A stretch of DNA of 64,000 bases from Sanguinoderma infundibulare (taxonomy: Eukaryota > Basidiomycota > Agaricomycetes > Polyporales > Polyporaceae), in assembly GCA_032821775.1 (NCBI GenBank), contig JAVLRN010000009.1:1674001-1738000 (forward strand), in the 5' to 3' direction. This document shows, piece by piece, positions 48,315 through 59,425 of the stretch. Both the position numbers and the translations under genes were made by a program. The notes under the pieces are model-generated. The model had not been told where the DNA came from and made no database searches. It was given only the letters and a program-made list of their open reading frames with translations. Position 1 is the first letter of the stretch; each line of letters begins with the position of its first letter.

Positions 48315-49644
48315 ATGATGCTCTTTAATTTGACAGGCTTAGAACCTCGTCCATTCGCTATCCACACCTGCTTTATCGCTTCGTCCTCGTCCACATCCAT
48401 GCCCCGACCTCTCTTTGCCGTCGACAGTTGAGAATCTCAAGCAAATTGTAGCCAAATATCAGACCGCTCCTTTGACCCGTCCCCGCGATATATGCGCATA
48501 GTCCATCGCTAGCTAGTACCCTGTCCTTCGTCGCTTGGTAATCGTCACACTGTACTTATGTGCGTCCGTCCATCCAGTGTCATACCCTCCTTTCTGCATG
48601 CAGCACTCGGTTCGTGCGCGGCCTAATACTCTACATACCCCAAATGTTGTCTGCAGGTAACCACGATCACACGTTGCCCTACTATAACTATGCCCTGCTC
48701 CGAAACAGAAACAGACATAAGTAAGCTCCAGTACGGGTTCTCGATACTACCCACGACCTGCGACATCCTTTGCGGGGGTCATGATCTCAGATGGTCGGCG
48801 TCGAGGTGGCGAGGGAACGAGGGTTGCGCTCGGGTTGGATGGCACTCACGCTTTTCCCCTTCCTGCAAGCATCTAATCAGTTGGTTGGACGACGAACACT
48901 CCCAGAAACGGATCACAGGATGCTCTGGTGTCTTCGCACACCTGGGAAGCGGCCCGAGGATAGGAGAGTCAAACGTTGAACTTAAAGGATGCGAAGGGGC
49001 ACATGTCACCTTGACCAGTACAAAAGTTGGCCATTGCACAGAAAGACCTACGGATTGATATTGCCCTGGCATCGGCATCTGAGGAACTCGGAGATCATAG
49101 TTATGTTGTTCTCAGTGAAAAGTAGGCTATGTAATTGAGAGATGGACGCTGCCGTTCTTGAGCGGATTGGCGCTGTCCGCGATGGTGTACTCCAAGTGAA
49201 ACTTAAAGCTTAAAGACTCGAGGCCACAGCGCGACTAGTAGGGCATGGCCCTGGGAAGGGTGGATGGAAAGACTTGCCGAGACAGGCGGCAGGGCCGTTT
49301 CAAGACGGGGGGCAGGGCGGACAAGGGCTACTATTCTTGACTGTTGAGTGACATGTATATATATCGAGGTGCGCCGCAGCGAGGTGGATCGTCTCCCATA
49401 TATAACCATTCCGGACCCTCTGACCACAGTGCGCAGCAGAGTCGCCGACGGAGCCCCTGCTTGTGTTGGCGGACATAGTTACCTGGATCGAGACTGGGTA
49501 CGCCGTGTCAGCCAATAGCTGATTCTCGAACGAGGCCAGAGAGCGCGCGGTCACTTGCCTGGCCATCGTCCCCTCCCGTCCTTGTCTTATACCCACCTGC
49601 TCCAGCTCGGCGCCGAGCGCGTCCTCTCCTTCCGCCTGCCTGCG
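48315..49644. other. Intergenic region
   Basis: 1.33 kb without a supported gene. Only short ORFs without family features are present. AT-rich TATATAT-type tracts near 49355-49405 may belong to the protease promoter. Confidence 0.45.
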
Positions 49645-51679
49645 ATGGTCCAGTATACCCTCTTGTCTCTGCTTTCCCTCTGTGCTGCCGCCGCTGCCAC
49701 GCCCCGTCACGTCCCCCCACCTCTCCACGTCCCACTCACCCGCCGATCATCGCTCCGCAACGCCTCGATCGAACGTTTCGCACACCACGCCAACTTCCTT
49801 CGTCAAAAGTACGGCTACGGGAGCAACTCGGCTCTGGTCAACCGTGCAGGGCAGACCGTTGGAGTCAACATCATCGACCAGGTGCGTGTCGCCGCCGTTT
49901 GAGTTCCCCTTCCCACGCCTAAGACTATGACGTCCCCAGCAAGCGGACTCTTCGTACATCGGCCAACTCACCGTCGGTACTCCTGCCCAATCCTTCAAAG
50001 TCGTCCTCGACACAGGCTCCTCCGACCTCTGGGTCGCTGGCACACAATGTCTCTCGTGCGGCCAGACCCCTCCCTTCGATCCCACACAGTCCTCGACCAT
50101 CCAGCAGATCACTGGCGCGAGCGGAAAGGCCCAAGTTGTCACCATTCGCTATGGTAGTGGCTCAGTGGCTGGCATCCTTGCCCAAGACACCGTATCCATG
50201 GCTGGCTTCACCGTCAACCCCCAACAATTCCTTGTCGTCGAGCAGATGACCTCCGGCCTTCTCTCAGGCGATGTTTCTGGCATCATGGGCCTTGCCTTCC
50301 AATCACTAGCCTCGACCCAGGCCACTCCTTTCTGGCAGCAGCTCAGCAACAACAACCAGTTCGCTAGCCCCGAGATCTCCTTCTGGCTGGCCCGCCATTT
50401 AGACGACGTGAACGTGGCCGACGAGGCCGCGGGAGGCGTCATGACCCTCGGCGGCCAGAACGCCTCGTTGTTCACTGGCGACATCGAGTTCAACACGCTC
50501 TCGAATGCCAACGCTCCCTCCTTCTGGATGCTCGAGCTTTCAGGTTCGCACAGCCCATCTCAATCTCCGCCCAACGTTCCATCTCGACAGTGTGACAGCG
50601 ATGATCACCGACGTCTAACATGTTTTGTCCCTAGGCGCGACTGTGCAGGGAAAATCCGTCTCGGTCCCTACAGGAAGCGCCGCGGCCTCCGCGATTGACA
50701 CTGGCACAACTCTCATCGGCGGTCCCTCCGACTCTGTCAAGGCTATTTATGGGGCTATCGACGGCGCTCAGGCCCTCAGTGGTCAGATGGATGGCTTCTG
50801 GGCATTCCGTGAGTCCTCACGATACCCTTTACTAGTGCAATGCGTCTGTGGTGCGCATCCCGGATCCTGTTTGCTGAGATGAATCCATCTCCGCAGCTTG
50901 TGACACCAAGGTCGATATTTCACTCGCATTCGGCGGCAAGGCGTGGCCCATCAGCGATGCAGACATGAACCTTGGCAAGGTCACATCAAGCATGTGCTTG
51001 GGTGGCATCTTCGACCTCAGCCTTGGGTCAAGCGTTAGCAGCGGTGGAGGCAACCCGGTCTGGGTTGTGGGCGATACCTTCCTGGTGAGCACTGGTCGCG
51101 ATTGTGCCTTGGCATCCGCTGACCTCCACTCGTGATACGCACAGAAAAACGTTTATACCGTTTTCCGCGCCAACCCTCCCGCCGTGGGTTTTGCACAGTT
51201 GTCCGACGCAGCAGGTGGCTCACCCGGTATGTTTCCAATGTTTTCCCTTCATATCAGTCGACATGAATTTGACAAGCTTCGGTCTCCTCGGCCTCTTCTT
51301 CCCTTTCGTCTGCTGTGCCTGGTGCATCTTCTGCATCTTCCATCCCTCAACAAACCTCTGCCAACCCGACACTACCCTCTTCTACTTCCGACCACACTTC
51401 TGTTGCCACAGGAACGCCGACTACCGTTGCGAACGCAACTTTCTCGGCCAGTGCTGGCGACCCGCTTCCTACCGTCTCGGCCACAGGCAGTGGTGCGTCT
51501 CCAGTGTCTCCATTGTTAGATCACGGTTCATTGAAATCATTCTGGTAGGTTCTACATTGAACCCCACATCAGCAACTGGAAACACCGGAGCAGCGCTTGC
51601 AGCGAGCCCACGGGTTCTCGCTGGTATAGCACTATCGCTCCTGGCGAGCGTCGTCTCGGGATGGGTCGTCCTCCCATGA
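49645..51679 (+). CDS. GPI-anchored pepsin-type aspartic protease (A1)
   Basis: A signal peptide (MVQYTLLSLLSLCAAAAA) and a propeptide precede the two-lobed pepsin domain. The first active-site motif is VVLDTGSSDLWVAG, the second SAIDTGTTLIGG. The flap is VTIRYGSGSVAG. The lobe ends VWVVGDTFLKNVYTVF. After an intron ending near 51280 comes a Ser/Thr-rich stalk (ASVSSASSSLSSAVPGASSA), then, past another intron, TSATGNTGAALAASPRV and a hydrophobic tail (LAGIALSLLASVVSGWVVLP) typical of a GPI signal. A cell-surface protease is inferred, resembling but not the same as yapsins. The stalk joins are reasoned from frame and splice sites. Confidence 0.9.
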
Positions 51680-52816
51680 TCTTGAGCGCGAATGCGGCTT
51701 TCTTGGGGTGGGCGCACCTGACGTCTGCGCGTTGGTGCAGGCACATACATACATGTACACATATAGTTTGGATTGAGCAGTGATGGCAGTCACGCTTTCC
51801 TTCCGTTTTTTGGCTACAGCATTGTATCGTTGGACAGGATTAGAAGCGCGGAGAGAAAGGCACAGTCCTTGTTCGTCGGTGCGTCGCCAGACGGATTTGT
51901 TGCGTGGTGTGTTTGTTGTAATGCTTTCTAGACGCGTTTTGAATGATACTATTGCCTTGCGTCTGTTTCTTTCAGATTCGCTGTGTATCTCGTGGGATCC
52001 TCTGCTAGTTCCTCTGCCGTACTGACTGCGGCGCATGCAAGCACACACGCGCGTTTTCTTGGGGCCATAAACTTGCGCACTGGGCCCGCTGGCCTCGTGT
52101 TGGTGGACCACCAATACACAGGCTTATTACGTTGTGCTGCGCACGATGGAGTCCCTTCGGCTGGTCTGTGGCCACGACTTCTGCGCGGCACTAGTACTGG
52201 CACCGAAAAAACCACACCTTAACTGGCGTGGTCGTCGACCTCATGCTGTGGAAATAATGATCCACACAAATTTAGGATTGGGTGCCTCTGCCACGGTGCG
52301 CAGTGTCCACTCCCATGGAAGTGGGATCGAGGGCGTCGCGGCACGAGTACGGCACACACGTATGGATGTAAGGGTGGTTATATAGATCCCAGCGGCCCGG
52401 GCTGCCAAAACCTTCCATCCAGGGGTGGTGGGAGATTCAATACGGTAAAGCAACGACCGGCGGGTACAGTACTCAGAGTCCGGAGCTCCATTGCAACCTT
52501 CCGTTGGTGTGGGGCTCAGCTGGACGGTAACTGTTGCATGGAATGGGTTCTGTGTCGTCCAAACCGAGGAGGGGAAGCGTTGAAAGCCACCTACAGTACC
52601 CAATTAACATATAAGGCCATTGCAAGCGCGTTGTTATCCAGTAAATCAGACTATTACTACCCGTGATTAATCCAGTTACTTACTTCGACCAGATTGGCGC
52701 CATCTTTTTATCTTTTATCGCTTCAAAGAGTCAGATAGACGGCATAATCTTCCGCAACCCCCGTCTCTCCTCCAAACCACTCGACACTCTTCCCTCCTTG
52801 ACGACAAAACGCCGAA
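51680..52816. other. Intergenic region
   Basis: 1.14 kb between the protease and eIF2 alpha. No supported gene, tRNA or repeat recognised. Confidence 0.45.
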
Positions 52817-54255
52817 ATGCGGTACTACGAACAACGCTACCCCGAGGTGGACGAGCTGGTCATGGTGCAGGTGCGCCAGATTGCGGAGATGGGTGCCTAC
52901 GTGAAACTTGTATGTTCCCGTTCTTCGAATGCTGCATGACTCCCGGGGGTAGGGGTGGGCGAGGAGGGGAAAGGGTAGGCGTACCTGCTCATCAGTCTCC
53001 CCCAAGTAGCTTGAATACGACAACATCGAGGGCATGATCCTGCTCTCCGAGCTCTCGCGGAGACGTATCCGATCGATCCAGAAGCTCATCCGTGTGGGCC
53101 GGAACGAGGTCGTCGTCGTCCTCCGAGTCGACAAGGAGAAGGGTGCGTCTCTTTCTCCTTCCCTCTTGCGCCGCGCAGTCTGCATATGCATACCCCCTCA
53201 CCACCTGACTCCGTCGTCCCCTCTCGCGTGCGCAGGCTACATCGACCTCTCGAAACGCCGCGTCTCGCCCGAGGACATCACAAAGTGCGAGGAGCGCTAC
53301 ATGAAGTCGAAGACCGTCGCGTCCATCATGCGCCACGTCGCCTCCAAGGTGCCCTCCGTCGACGGCGAGGTGCTCGAGGGCGAGCAGGCGAAGCGCGCCG
53401 AGGCCGAGGCCGCGGAGACGAAGCGCGCCCGCCGCGCAGCGAAAAAGGAGGGCCACGACGAGGACGCCATCCCCGACGAGAACCTCGGCGGCGGCGCGAA
53501 CGAGGACGCGCGCCTCGAGCAGCTCTACGACCAGATCGTGTGGCCGCTGGGCCGGAAATACGGGCACCCGTACGATGCGTTCAAGCTCGCGTTGACGTAC
53601 GTCCCCCGCCGTTCCTCGTCGTCTTTTGTGCCCTCGCTAATCGAAGGGACGGCAGCGAGTCAGACACCGTCTTCCAGTCATTGCCGACGCCTGCCCAGCC
53701 ACCGGTGCTGAACGTCCTCCTCAGCACCATCGCACGACGACTGACGCCCCAGCCGATCAAGCTCCGTGCCGATATCGAGCTGACGTGCTACACCCCCGCC
53801 GGCATCGACGCCATCAAGAAAGCTCTCCGTGCAGGAGAGGGCCAGAGCAATGAGGCCGTCCCCATCAAGGCGAAGCTCGTTGCGCCTCCTCTATACGTCC
53901 TCAGCACGAACGCTACCGACAAGGTCAGTTGACGTCGAGTCGGGACAGTGCAAGTTCTAGCAAAACATCCTGATGCAAAACTCCAGTACGCTGCTGTCGA
54001 CCGGTTGGAGCGCGCAATCGAGTCTATTCAGTCAACAATCGAAGACCAGGGCGGGTCTCTCGTCGTGAAGATGAAGGTACGGTCTTCGGCCCGAGCTTAC
54101 TGCAATTCATAGGCGCTCATTATATCTGCGATCTTCCATAGCCCAAAGCAGTCTCCGAGACGGAGGAGCAGGACCTCGCGCAGCTCATGGCGAAGGCGGG
54201 CGCGGAGAACGCCGAGGTGTCTGGCGACGAGGACGAGGAAGACCTCGGAGTGTAA
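52817..54255 (+). CDS. SUI2: Translation initiation factor eIF2 alpha
   Basis: eIF2 alpha carries the regulatory serine phosphorylated by Gcn2-type kinases. Start [20 protein letters not shown]; the S1 domain contains [20 protein letters not shown], with the conserved Ser51 in ELSRRR. Next are [19 protein letters not shown] and SIMRHVA. A charged insertion of about 45 residues follows, then [50 protein letters not shown] and an acidic C-terminus ([11 protein letters not shown]). Six exons split by short introns. The insertion lies in the helical domain, away from Ser51. Confidence 0.95.
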
Positions 54256-54607
54256 AGGATAGAGGCTGTATTTTGTTGCATGTACCGTACTTGCTCACCA
54301 CCACACTGTAGCCAATCGAATGCCCGGCTGTATTCTTGATGATGTCGCTTCGAGCTCCAGCATGAGCACGATATCAAAATCCCTGCTAGACTCCTCATTT
54401 GATTGTGTGCCGTATTCTAGACCGTGTTGACACCAAAGCATTGTAGTCAGTCCCCAAAGATGAAAAAAGCTATCCTCGACGAAGAAACAAAGACCGTCAG
54501 TACAGCGTTAAGGGTCGACGCAGAATTATGTAGGTTACTTTGTGGGTTAGCGATGGTCATTTATGTATACCTATTTACGAGGTATCCCCGAGATCTAGGC
54601 CCCAGGG
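54256..54607. other. Convergent intergenic region
   Basis: 352 bp between the ends of eIF2 alpha and the carrier gene. No gene seen. Confidence 0.5.
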
Positions 54608-56291
54608 TCACAGGTTGTTAAGAACCCGACTCGCGAGCTCGAAACCAAGGAATGTAGCGCCGTTTGCGAACGGCGACCTACCGGCGAATATTTAAAGTAA
54701 GCTCTCGCTTTCATTAGAGAGCCAGGGGCGTACCTGATGAGGGTGGGTGTGAGCCCACGCGTAAAAGCGGGCAGGCCTTCCGTCCGCCACACCGTCCGTA
54801 CGCAGTCGAGGGTGGACCTGTACTTTTGTCCGTCGGCGGCCGAGAAGCCGTCGGTCTGCATGCGGGACTTGATCATGTCTATGGGGTATATTATCGCCCA
54901 GAGCTGGAGGCGAAGGAAGCGTGCAGAGTTAATGAACGTGCGAAATGGAAAAGGCTCTTGGAGCGACGACACAATAGCCCGGGTAACTTACCGCGTATCC
55001 AGCAGCGGCACCGAAGAGCACCGCGTTCGCGGGGTTCACTTGATCCCGCCGGATGCCCTTCTTCTGCATCTCGCGCTGCATGAGCTTTTCATATGCCCAG
55101 AAGTAGATGCCGTATCCGGTCGCCTCGCGCCAAAGCGTCACGACCTGGCCCTTGTAGATGCCAGCAATGCCGTGCTGGCTGAAAATCTTTTTCATGGCAT
55201 CAAACGGGCCAGCGTAGACGGGGTTTGTCGCCGACTGAGTCTGCAGCCCTGGAGATGCACACGACAGGTCAGCGAACAGCTCCGCGGCAGGCCAGGCAAG
55301 CGATAAGAGAATATGGCAACAGCAATGACGAAAACTAGTGCGTTGTTCAAGCTCAATTGACGCCTTACGACATGGTTCTCTCAGAACTAAGAAGTTACCT
55401 GAGAGGCTAGAAGGTCAAACGACTGGCGGCAGGGCACAACGAGCACACGATATCAGCCTATATCGGGTTTTCCGCCCAAACCCCCAAACCACACGGGACC
55501 AAGTCCCTTGTAACAAGCGGGTGGGCACGGAGAACGCATGACGTTTGTGATTGCTCGGGGATAGAGTGCATCGATCACAAAGCACTGGCAATTGTCAACG
55601 CTTCCAAGTCCCGCACAATGGCGCGCAGACTTTGTGAGAGGACTCGTGGAGCAAGAGGTAGTACTCACTGATACGAATGTGTTCGACAGGACCCGAGACG
55701 ACGCCGTTCGCAAGACCGGCAAACGACCCAGCCAAGAATAGCTGCGTGCTGGACAGCGTATTGCCGTCGGGACCTCCCCACCCGATGCGCCTGTTCTGCT
55801 CGGCGAAGAAGCGCTTCGACCACTCGAGCGCGCCGAACTGTATCGAGACGCAGACACCGATCCCGAGGAGCGGGGTCAAAGTGCCCTGTGTGCCATTAAG
55901 GTTCGAGGAGGCGGGGGTGGGAACGGGGCGAGCAAATAAGCATACGGGGATGGGCGGAAAGGTACGGGGCGCACCAAACCTTGTAAAATGCCAGTGGGCC
56001 CTCGTTCTTCAGGATCCCACCCGCGCAATGCAGCATGCCCTTGTAGGTTCCCGCGGGCGCGGTCTGCATGCGCTGTTTCCGGCCGTGCGCGTCACCATGT
56101 GGAACCTTGTAGTGTGAGGGGATGAGGCGGCAGGCAACGTACCACTTTCACAATGTCGAAGGGCTGGCCGACGAGCACCTGCACGAGTGCGATATCGTGG
56201 GTCAATGGGTCGGCGTGGCTGAAGGGGCATGACGGACCTGTGCGATGCCTCCAGCGGTACCCGCGGTGAGATCCTTGACTGTCTTGGACAT
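54608..56291 (-). CDS. YMC1: Mitochondrial carrier, Ymc1/SLC25 type
   Basis: Inner-membrane carriers have three repeats of two helices. Repeat 1: KDLTAGTAGGIAQVLVGQPF with the PxDxxK signature as PFDIVKV, then RMQTAPAGTYKGML. GTLTPLLGIGVCVSIQFGAL follows. Repeat 2: FLAGSFAGLANGVVSGPVEH then RIRLQTQSATNPVYAGPF. Repeat 3: FGAAAGYALWAIIYPIDMIK and SRMQTDGFSAADG, then LTPTLIRYAP. The end, FANGATFLGFELASRVLNNL, is typical of Ymc1/Ymc2 and their relatives. A 420-bp intron (55249-55668) sits between HIRI and RLQTQ, far longer than others here. The substrate is inferred from family resemblance only (amino-acid/carnitine-like clade). Confidence 0.9.
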
Positions 56292-59200
56292 GACTGGGGT
56301 CTCTCGGAGTGCCGCGCGACGAGAATGGGGGTAGGCGAGAGGTCGTCGGAGGCAGGGAGCTCGTCGAGTCAGCGCTGACCGCACTTAAGCCAGCCCCAAG
56401 CCTTGCCCCAAGCCCGCCCAGAGAAAACGCCGGCGTCGGCGGACCGACTCCCCGCCGCCCAATCACAGCCCGCGCATACAAACTTCTCTGGCGGGCCGCC
56501 AATAGATAAGATAAGATCCCCCGCCCCATTCGGAATCGGTACTCGCGACGGTTCTGGCGTTGAAGTAGCAGCAGCAGTACATGCAGTGCACACTCCGCGC
56601 GTACATACGTAGGTCAATTCAGCTTCTGTTCCACAAGCTTTCATTATACAGTAGCATGTTCGAGAGGTCCTTCACGAAGCCTACCATCCGCGTCAACCTT
56701 CACGTGCGGACGACCTGGGCAAGAGCCCGTCTTACTTGACACCGCGGCCACCTTCCAACGGCACAAGCCGGCCACGCCTGCTCTGTAGCATATTTTATCA
56801 TGATACATAGTCCATGCGCATAACGATACAACATATACAACGCGAACAGACGAACGAAGATTAAGAGTCCCAGCGCCCTTGACCAGCGAAAGAGTACGCT
56901 CCCTCGACGGGGACTGATCCTACGATGCGTGCATGGTGATAGATAGGTGCCTCAGCGGGCGCGGCGCAGCTCTGCCGGCCCACCCCAAACGCGTCGCCGC
57001 GGTCGTCCTTCACATCTTCGCGCCGTTCCTCTTTTTCTCCGGCCTGCCCGTGTTCCACCTGATGGGGTTCATGTACTGCTCCCTCGCCCGCACGTCGGCC
57101 ATGCGCCACGCCGCCTGCGTCTCGGCCGACTCGCGCAACCATGCCTGCGCGATCGCCTGTGCGGGTGATAGCGTCGTGCGCGGCGCCGAGGACGTGGCCG
57201 ACGTCTGCGCGCGGTGCGGTGTTGTGCGCTGTGTGAGCGTGTGTGGGTGCGGGAGCGTCGATGGCGACGGCGGATCTGATGGCATCTGTTCGCGAAGCGC
57301 AAAACACAAAACGCTACGTCAGCCAACTTCGCTCAGGACGCCGGATGCGACGACTCGGGGGCGTACAATGGTCATGAAGGGGTCATAAACATGCCCGAGC
57401 GTGCCCGCAAGGTTCGAACTTATATAAGACGCACCCCGCCTGCCGCTGGGTTATCGCAGATCGCATGACCGCCCCTTGCTCGACACGCCGCCAGGAATGC
57501 AGCCTGTTGAGCGAGGAAAGTACATAGGAACGGCCGTAAACAGCTCTGGGGCCGGAGCGACCGAGCTGCTGTCGATTGCCATATATGGAAGCCTCAAGGG
57601 GACTCGGAAGGACACATCGTGTGTAAGGTGGCAAATGATGGGCAGAACATGGCTTACAGCACTGCACATCCACGGGGAACGAGGCAGGAACATCATCGGG
57701 GCGTCGTAGAATGGAACACGGGCGGCGATGAGAAAGAGGACGGGATGGGAGGAAGAGGGAGAGGGAGGCTGTTGGCCGGCGCAAGCCGCAGGCGAGAGGG
57801 TTATGTACTCCCTCAGGTGATGGTCTCCGTGTTGAGAAGACGATGGGAGGCGGGGCGGGCCGTGCTGGAAATGAGTTGTATGACTCTCTTTGCGGCCTCA
57901 AAAGGACGGACAATGGTGAGATCCACGAGCGATGCGATGCCGGAAGCGATCCAACATACCACATGAGGAATGCACCATCAAATGCGCCAGGAGCAGACTG
58001 GGGCTCGCGACACTGTCCAAGTCAGATTGCTCGAGCACAGGCAGCGTTTGGTGCGAGATAAGGCGATGGCTACCCGACTCTCGGGCATATCCCAGGGTCC
58101 ACGTCTTCGCGTCCGCACCGAAAACATGTGGTTGCAAGACGCGCTCTGTCAAAGGTTTCCGCGTGTAAGGGCACTAGAACACTGGGAATCAGCGTTTTGC
58201 GGAAATTAGGTATTCTGGACGAAAGACCTGTCGTTTCTGGGCACTTTCCCGGCCGCTTTAGCCAGGCTTTTGTGAGCTGGGAAAGGTTATCGGCCACCGT
58301 CCAAGTCGGCAACTTACTGTCCCGCTTAACTACACCGCACTACCATCTCCTGGCCTGTTACATATTGGCTGAGCAAAACAGGGTTGGGATTACGAGTCAT
58401 TTTCTTCGTCATTGCTTGTCGTAACCTTGCTGAAATTTCGGCGAGCGACCTGTTCCAGGTCAGTCATGACGGCTGCAGCACTACGATCATACCGCTTATA
58501 CAGAGGTTGCGACGTGCCATTCGGTTAGCGCAGATCGGACGGGGTGGTGTGAAACAGGAAAGGAAGGGTCGCCATCTGAATATGGGACGATGATGGGGTT
58601 GCACAAGATTGATGAGGACCGAGTCGAAGTCGCTCGAAAAGGGCGTGCGGGAGCGCGAGAGACCCAATTGAGCAATGGCGCCGACAGGGTCGCACGCCGT
58701 GCCTTTTGTACCACCCAAAAGGCCTCATTGAGACGTTCTAGGACCTTGGGTGATGTTTGGGCCATGCTGTCACATCCGCCGAGAATCGCAGCGATGGTCG
58801 GCTGCAAGGGGGTCAAGGTACTGCATCTCTCAATATTTCCTGACCGTTAACACTGGCCAACTGCCAGCCGGTCAACTCGGGAGAGGTTCACTGAATTCTA
58901 CGTCACCGCATATGCTACGCACAAGGTGTTTGTAGTACAGCACTTACTTTCAGACGGTGGCCGTTGAATTGACGCAAGGGCTTTTGGTCGCTGTCGGGAG
59001 AGGCAGCGTCGCGCGGAGTCCGCTGAGGTCAATCTGGCGCGTGCGGGACAGGACCGGATGGCGCCGAGAGCATGGACTGGACGGTGGCCGAGTCTTGGTA
59101 CACAACGGCCCCGTCCTCCTCCTACAGATTCTCACAGCGCTTCATGTCCGTCTCACTCCGACGGCCAGCAGCGATCTCTGGCGTTCCCAAGGCGTTCCTG

Positions 59201-59425
59201 TGAACCTCCTGCTTTCTCCGACGCGCATGATGGCCCGTGAGTCAGCCGGCCTTGGGAGCACGGTCATACACCCGATCGACCACTAACATCGTCGACATAT
59301 ATCTCTCCCCGAAACCTCGACCATCGCACTCCAGAGCACAGTCGAGGCCGTGCCCGGTCGTCACCATTCACCGCCAGGTCTTTCTCTCGCTCCGCCGCCC
59401 ACTCTCGAATCTGTCCAGATTCGCA
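56292..59425. other. Gene-poor block
   Basis: About 3.1 kb without a recognised gene apart from the doubtful ORF at 57010-57309. ORFs are short, overlap on both strands and share no family features. I could not recognise terminal repeats, a transposase or a reverse transcriptase. A tRNA-like phrase GGTTCGAA at 57409 does not fit a cloverleaf. Confidence 0.4.
57010..57309 (-). CDS. Doubtful small protein, Thr/Pro-rich then helical
   Basis: The ORF reads 99 residues from 57309 (MCFALREQ); the inner Met at 57285 (MPSDPPSPSTLPHPHTLTQR) may be the true start. A Thr/Pro-rich half is followed by an Ala-rich helix, LSPAQAIAQAWLRESAETQA then WRMADVRAREQYMNPIRW. The helical part looks more protein-like than chance ORFs nearby, and codon third positions are GC-rich. 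I recognise no family, and the opposite strand is also open here. It could be a genuine small gene or chance. Confidence 0.3.
   Translation of the reverse strand: MCFALREQMPSDPPSPSTLPHPHTLTQRTTPHRAQTSATSSAPRTTLSPAQAIAQAWLRESAETQAAWRMADVRAREQYMNPIRWNTGRPEKKRNGAKM

Noticed and set aside
57400..57425. GGTTCGAA phrase resembling a tRNA T-loop
   Set aside because: No matching stems or A-box at the right distance; no cloverleaf can be drawn.
57383..57964. 193-residue minus ORF in the gene-poor block
   Set aside because: Low-complexity Ser/Pro/Arg composition without conserved-looking segments; several overlapping ORFs of equal quality lie on both strands.
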